From contig JBAMJR010000031.1 of NCBI GenBank assembly GCA_038501785.1, positions 3,632,501 through 3,696,500 of the forward strand: DNA of 64,000 nt, written 5' to 3'. The notes beneath the pieces are model-generated. The model did no database searches. It was not told the origin of the DNA and was given only the letters and a program-made list of their open reading frames with translations. A program made the translations under genes and the position numbers. Positions 62,301 to 64,000 of the stretch are shown one piece after another (positions within the stretch are counted from its first letter, which is position 1; each line of letters starts with the position of its first letter). This DNA is from Myoxocephalus aenaeus. Its lineage: Eukaryota > Chordata > Actinopteri > Perciformes > Cottidae.

Positions 62301-64000
62301 TGTTTGAGGATATGGCTGATCAATGCTTACAGGAGGTGGTCCATACATGAACACTCACTTAATGTTGGCACTCACTTGCACAAGCTTTTCTATTTCAATC
62401 CATCAACAGTGCTGGAGGATTTACTGTATGTCGCCTTCAGGTTTTTTTTAGGCATAAATTAAACTGCACTGCACTTATTTACTGTATTACCACATATGCT
62501 GTGCTTGATTTGAACTGTGTTGTAACATAGTTCTCTTTGTTGGTTCCTCTAAATGTTTTTATTTAACAATAACTGAAATCCAAATGGCCTTCTTTGCCAT
62601 TCAGTCAAAAAAAAGCAAAACGTTATAAGGTGTTCTGTCTCAGATGGTTCACCCTGGTGACACTGATGAGACACTGAAGTCTCTGGGTATTACATAATAT
62701 AATATAGTATTATAGTATATTATAGAGTGTAGATTCACTGCTTACATCTTTGTCTTCCTCATATGTAACATATGTAACAGCATGCTAAGGTACTTCTATG
62801 GTGCTTCTACTTTCTTGCAGCTAATTTATGTCAGGTTATCTATAGTACTTGAGACGCATAACCAGATTGGTTCTTTGTATGTTGGGATTTTGTAACCGTG
62901 CCATATCAGTTTAACTCAGAGGAAGTAAACCTTTCGCATTTTGAGCACTGAACAAAGTGAATTTAATGTGTGGTGTCAGACAAACTTCAAAAAGTTACAC
63001 GAGGGACAGTGAAAGAGAGGAGTATGTATGTGTTTCAGTTAGAAGGGCAGTATGTAGAGTTAGTTAAAGTGAGGCAGTTTTGTGTTTTTAATATGATGAT
63101 TTCTCTATGGAGTCATGAACTTTTTAGCAATACTGTTTTTAACATACTTGTCGAGTCCTCTTTTTGCAGCTTTTGAGGTCAGACCACTGCAATGTGAATC
63201 TATAGAGTTGTGATTTAATTTAACTGAAAAAAATCATGGTCATGAATCTATAATAAAATCCTATGAAGAAGTACAAAACTGTCAGAAAGGACAGACCCTT
63301 GCGGCTGGCAGACAAGCAGGCAGTAAGCAATGAATTAAACACAAAATTTGGCTTTGCCATATAACTCATCTGTCCGGGAGTTACTCAGACTGAAAGCCTT
63401 ATAGGACATTTGATAAAGGAGCAGTGAAAGTCTCTTTGACATTGGCTTCGGGACTTCTAATATAATGCACACGCTATTGTACATGATGAAGGCTCTTCTG
63501 GTTTAAGCCAGATGCCCCTTCTAAGCCCTTTGATGAAAGGTGGAATGAGTGAGGGTAAAAGGGAAGGAACGTGAGTGTGTAGGATGCTGAAAAGTAATGT
63601 CAAACAACTTGATTGTGAGAAGGGAATGGATTAAAGGCATTGTTTGAGCTGAAAGAGGAAGTACCTTCCACACCGCTGGCTGCCACCTTATCTCGCCGCC
63701 CCAACAGCGGTCTAATCTGTTGGTCGAGCACGCCTTCAAGTAATTTCAATCTGTCAGACAGACAATGGAGCTGCCACCTAGCTGCGCATCATGGATTACT
63801 GTACTGCGCATCCTGTCCCGCCCCTACACAGACCCCTGACAAAGGACTTAATTGAATATCCGTCCATGGCTAATTTGTGTTTGTTCCTTGTGGGAATATG
63901 TGTAAGCATATGCCATACAAAAATACAGACTTGTTTTCACATGCATGCTCTATACAGTAAGCGCCTGTGACTGTACGTAAACAACCCCACCAAGCTTTGT

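Overview
This window is vertebrate nuclear DNA, most likely from a ray-finned (teleost) fish. The evidence is GT-AG introns, two multi-exon genes of animal families, a fish-style arrestin-domain gene, and many long CA/GT and GA microsatellites, typical of fish introns. There is no bacterial or viral gene layout, and no rRNA, CRISPR or intact transposon was seen.

Layout. (1) 518-4060, minus strand: a complete six-exon alpha-arrestin gene, arrdc3-like, reconstructed exon by exon with consistent phases into 480 codons. It has arrestin N and C domains and a long proline-rich tail with two PPxY motifs. (2) 4061-6546: a head-to-head intergenic region with a CpG-rich promoter-like block next to the arrestin start. 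(3) From 6561 rightwards, plus strand: an RCC1-repeat (beta-propeller) gene. Its first coding exon (6561-6729) joins in phase to exons at 45838-45880 and 47594-47828. A further exon at 54250-54354 is probable, and two more are possible (32995-33051 and 57370-57451). The 3' end was not found and is probably outside the window. I could not assign an orthologue; it does not read as SERGEF, RCCD1, RCBTB or RPGR.

The first coding intron of the RCC1 gene is about 39 kb and makes up most of the window. It holds no recognisable second gene. It does hold microsatellites, an in-window 129-bp direct duplication, CTCF-like motifs, two exact PBX-MEIS/PREP composite motifs, and several blocks of complex, TAAT-rich sequence that look like conserved noncoding elements. 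My reading, which is inference, is that the RCC1 gene hosts regulatory DNA, possibly for a developmental gene outside the window.

Limits: all splice sites and motif hits were found by eye. Noncoding-element calls rest on sequence texture only, because no alignment could be run. Nothing in the window indicates that the two genes work in one pathway; their adjacency is head-to-head.
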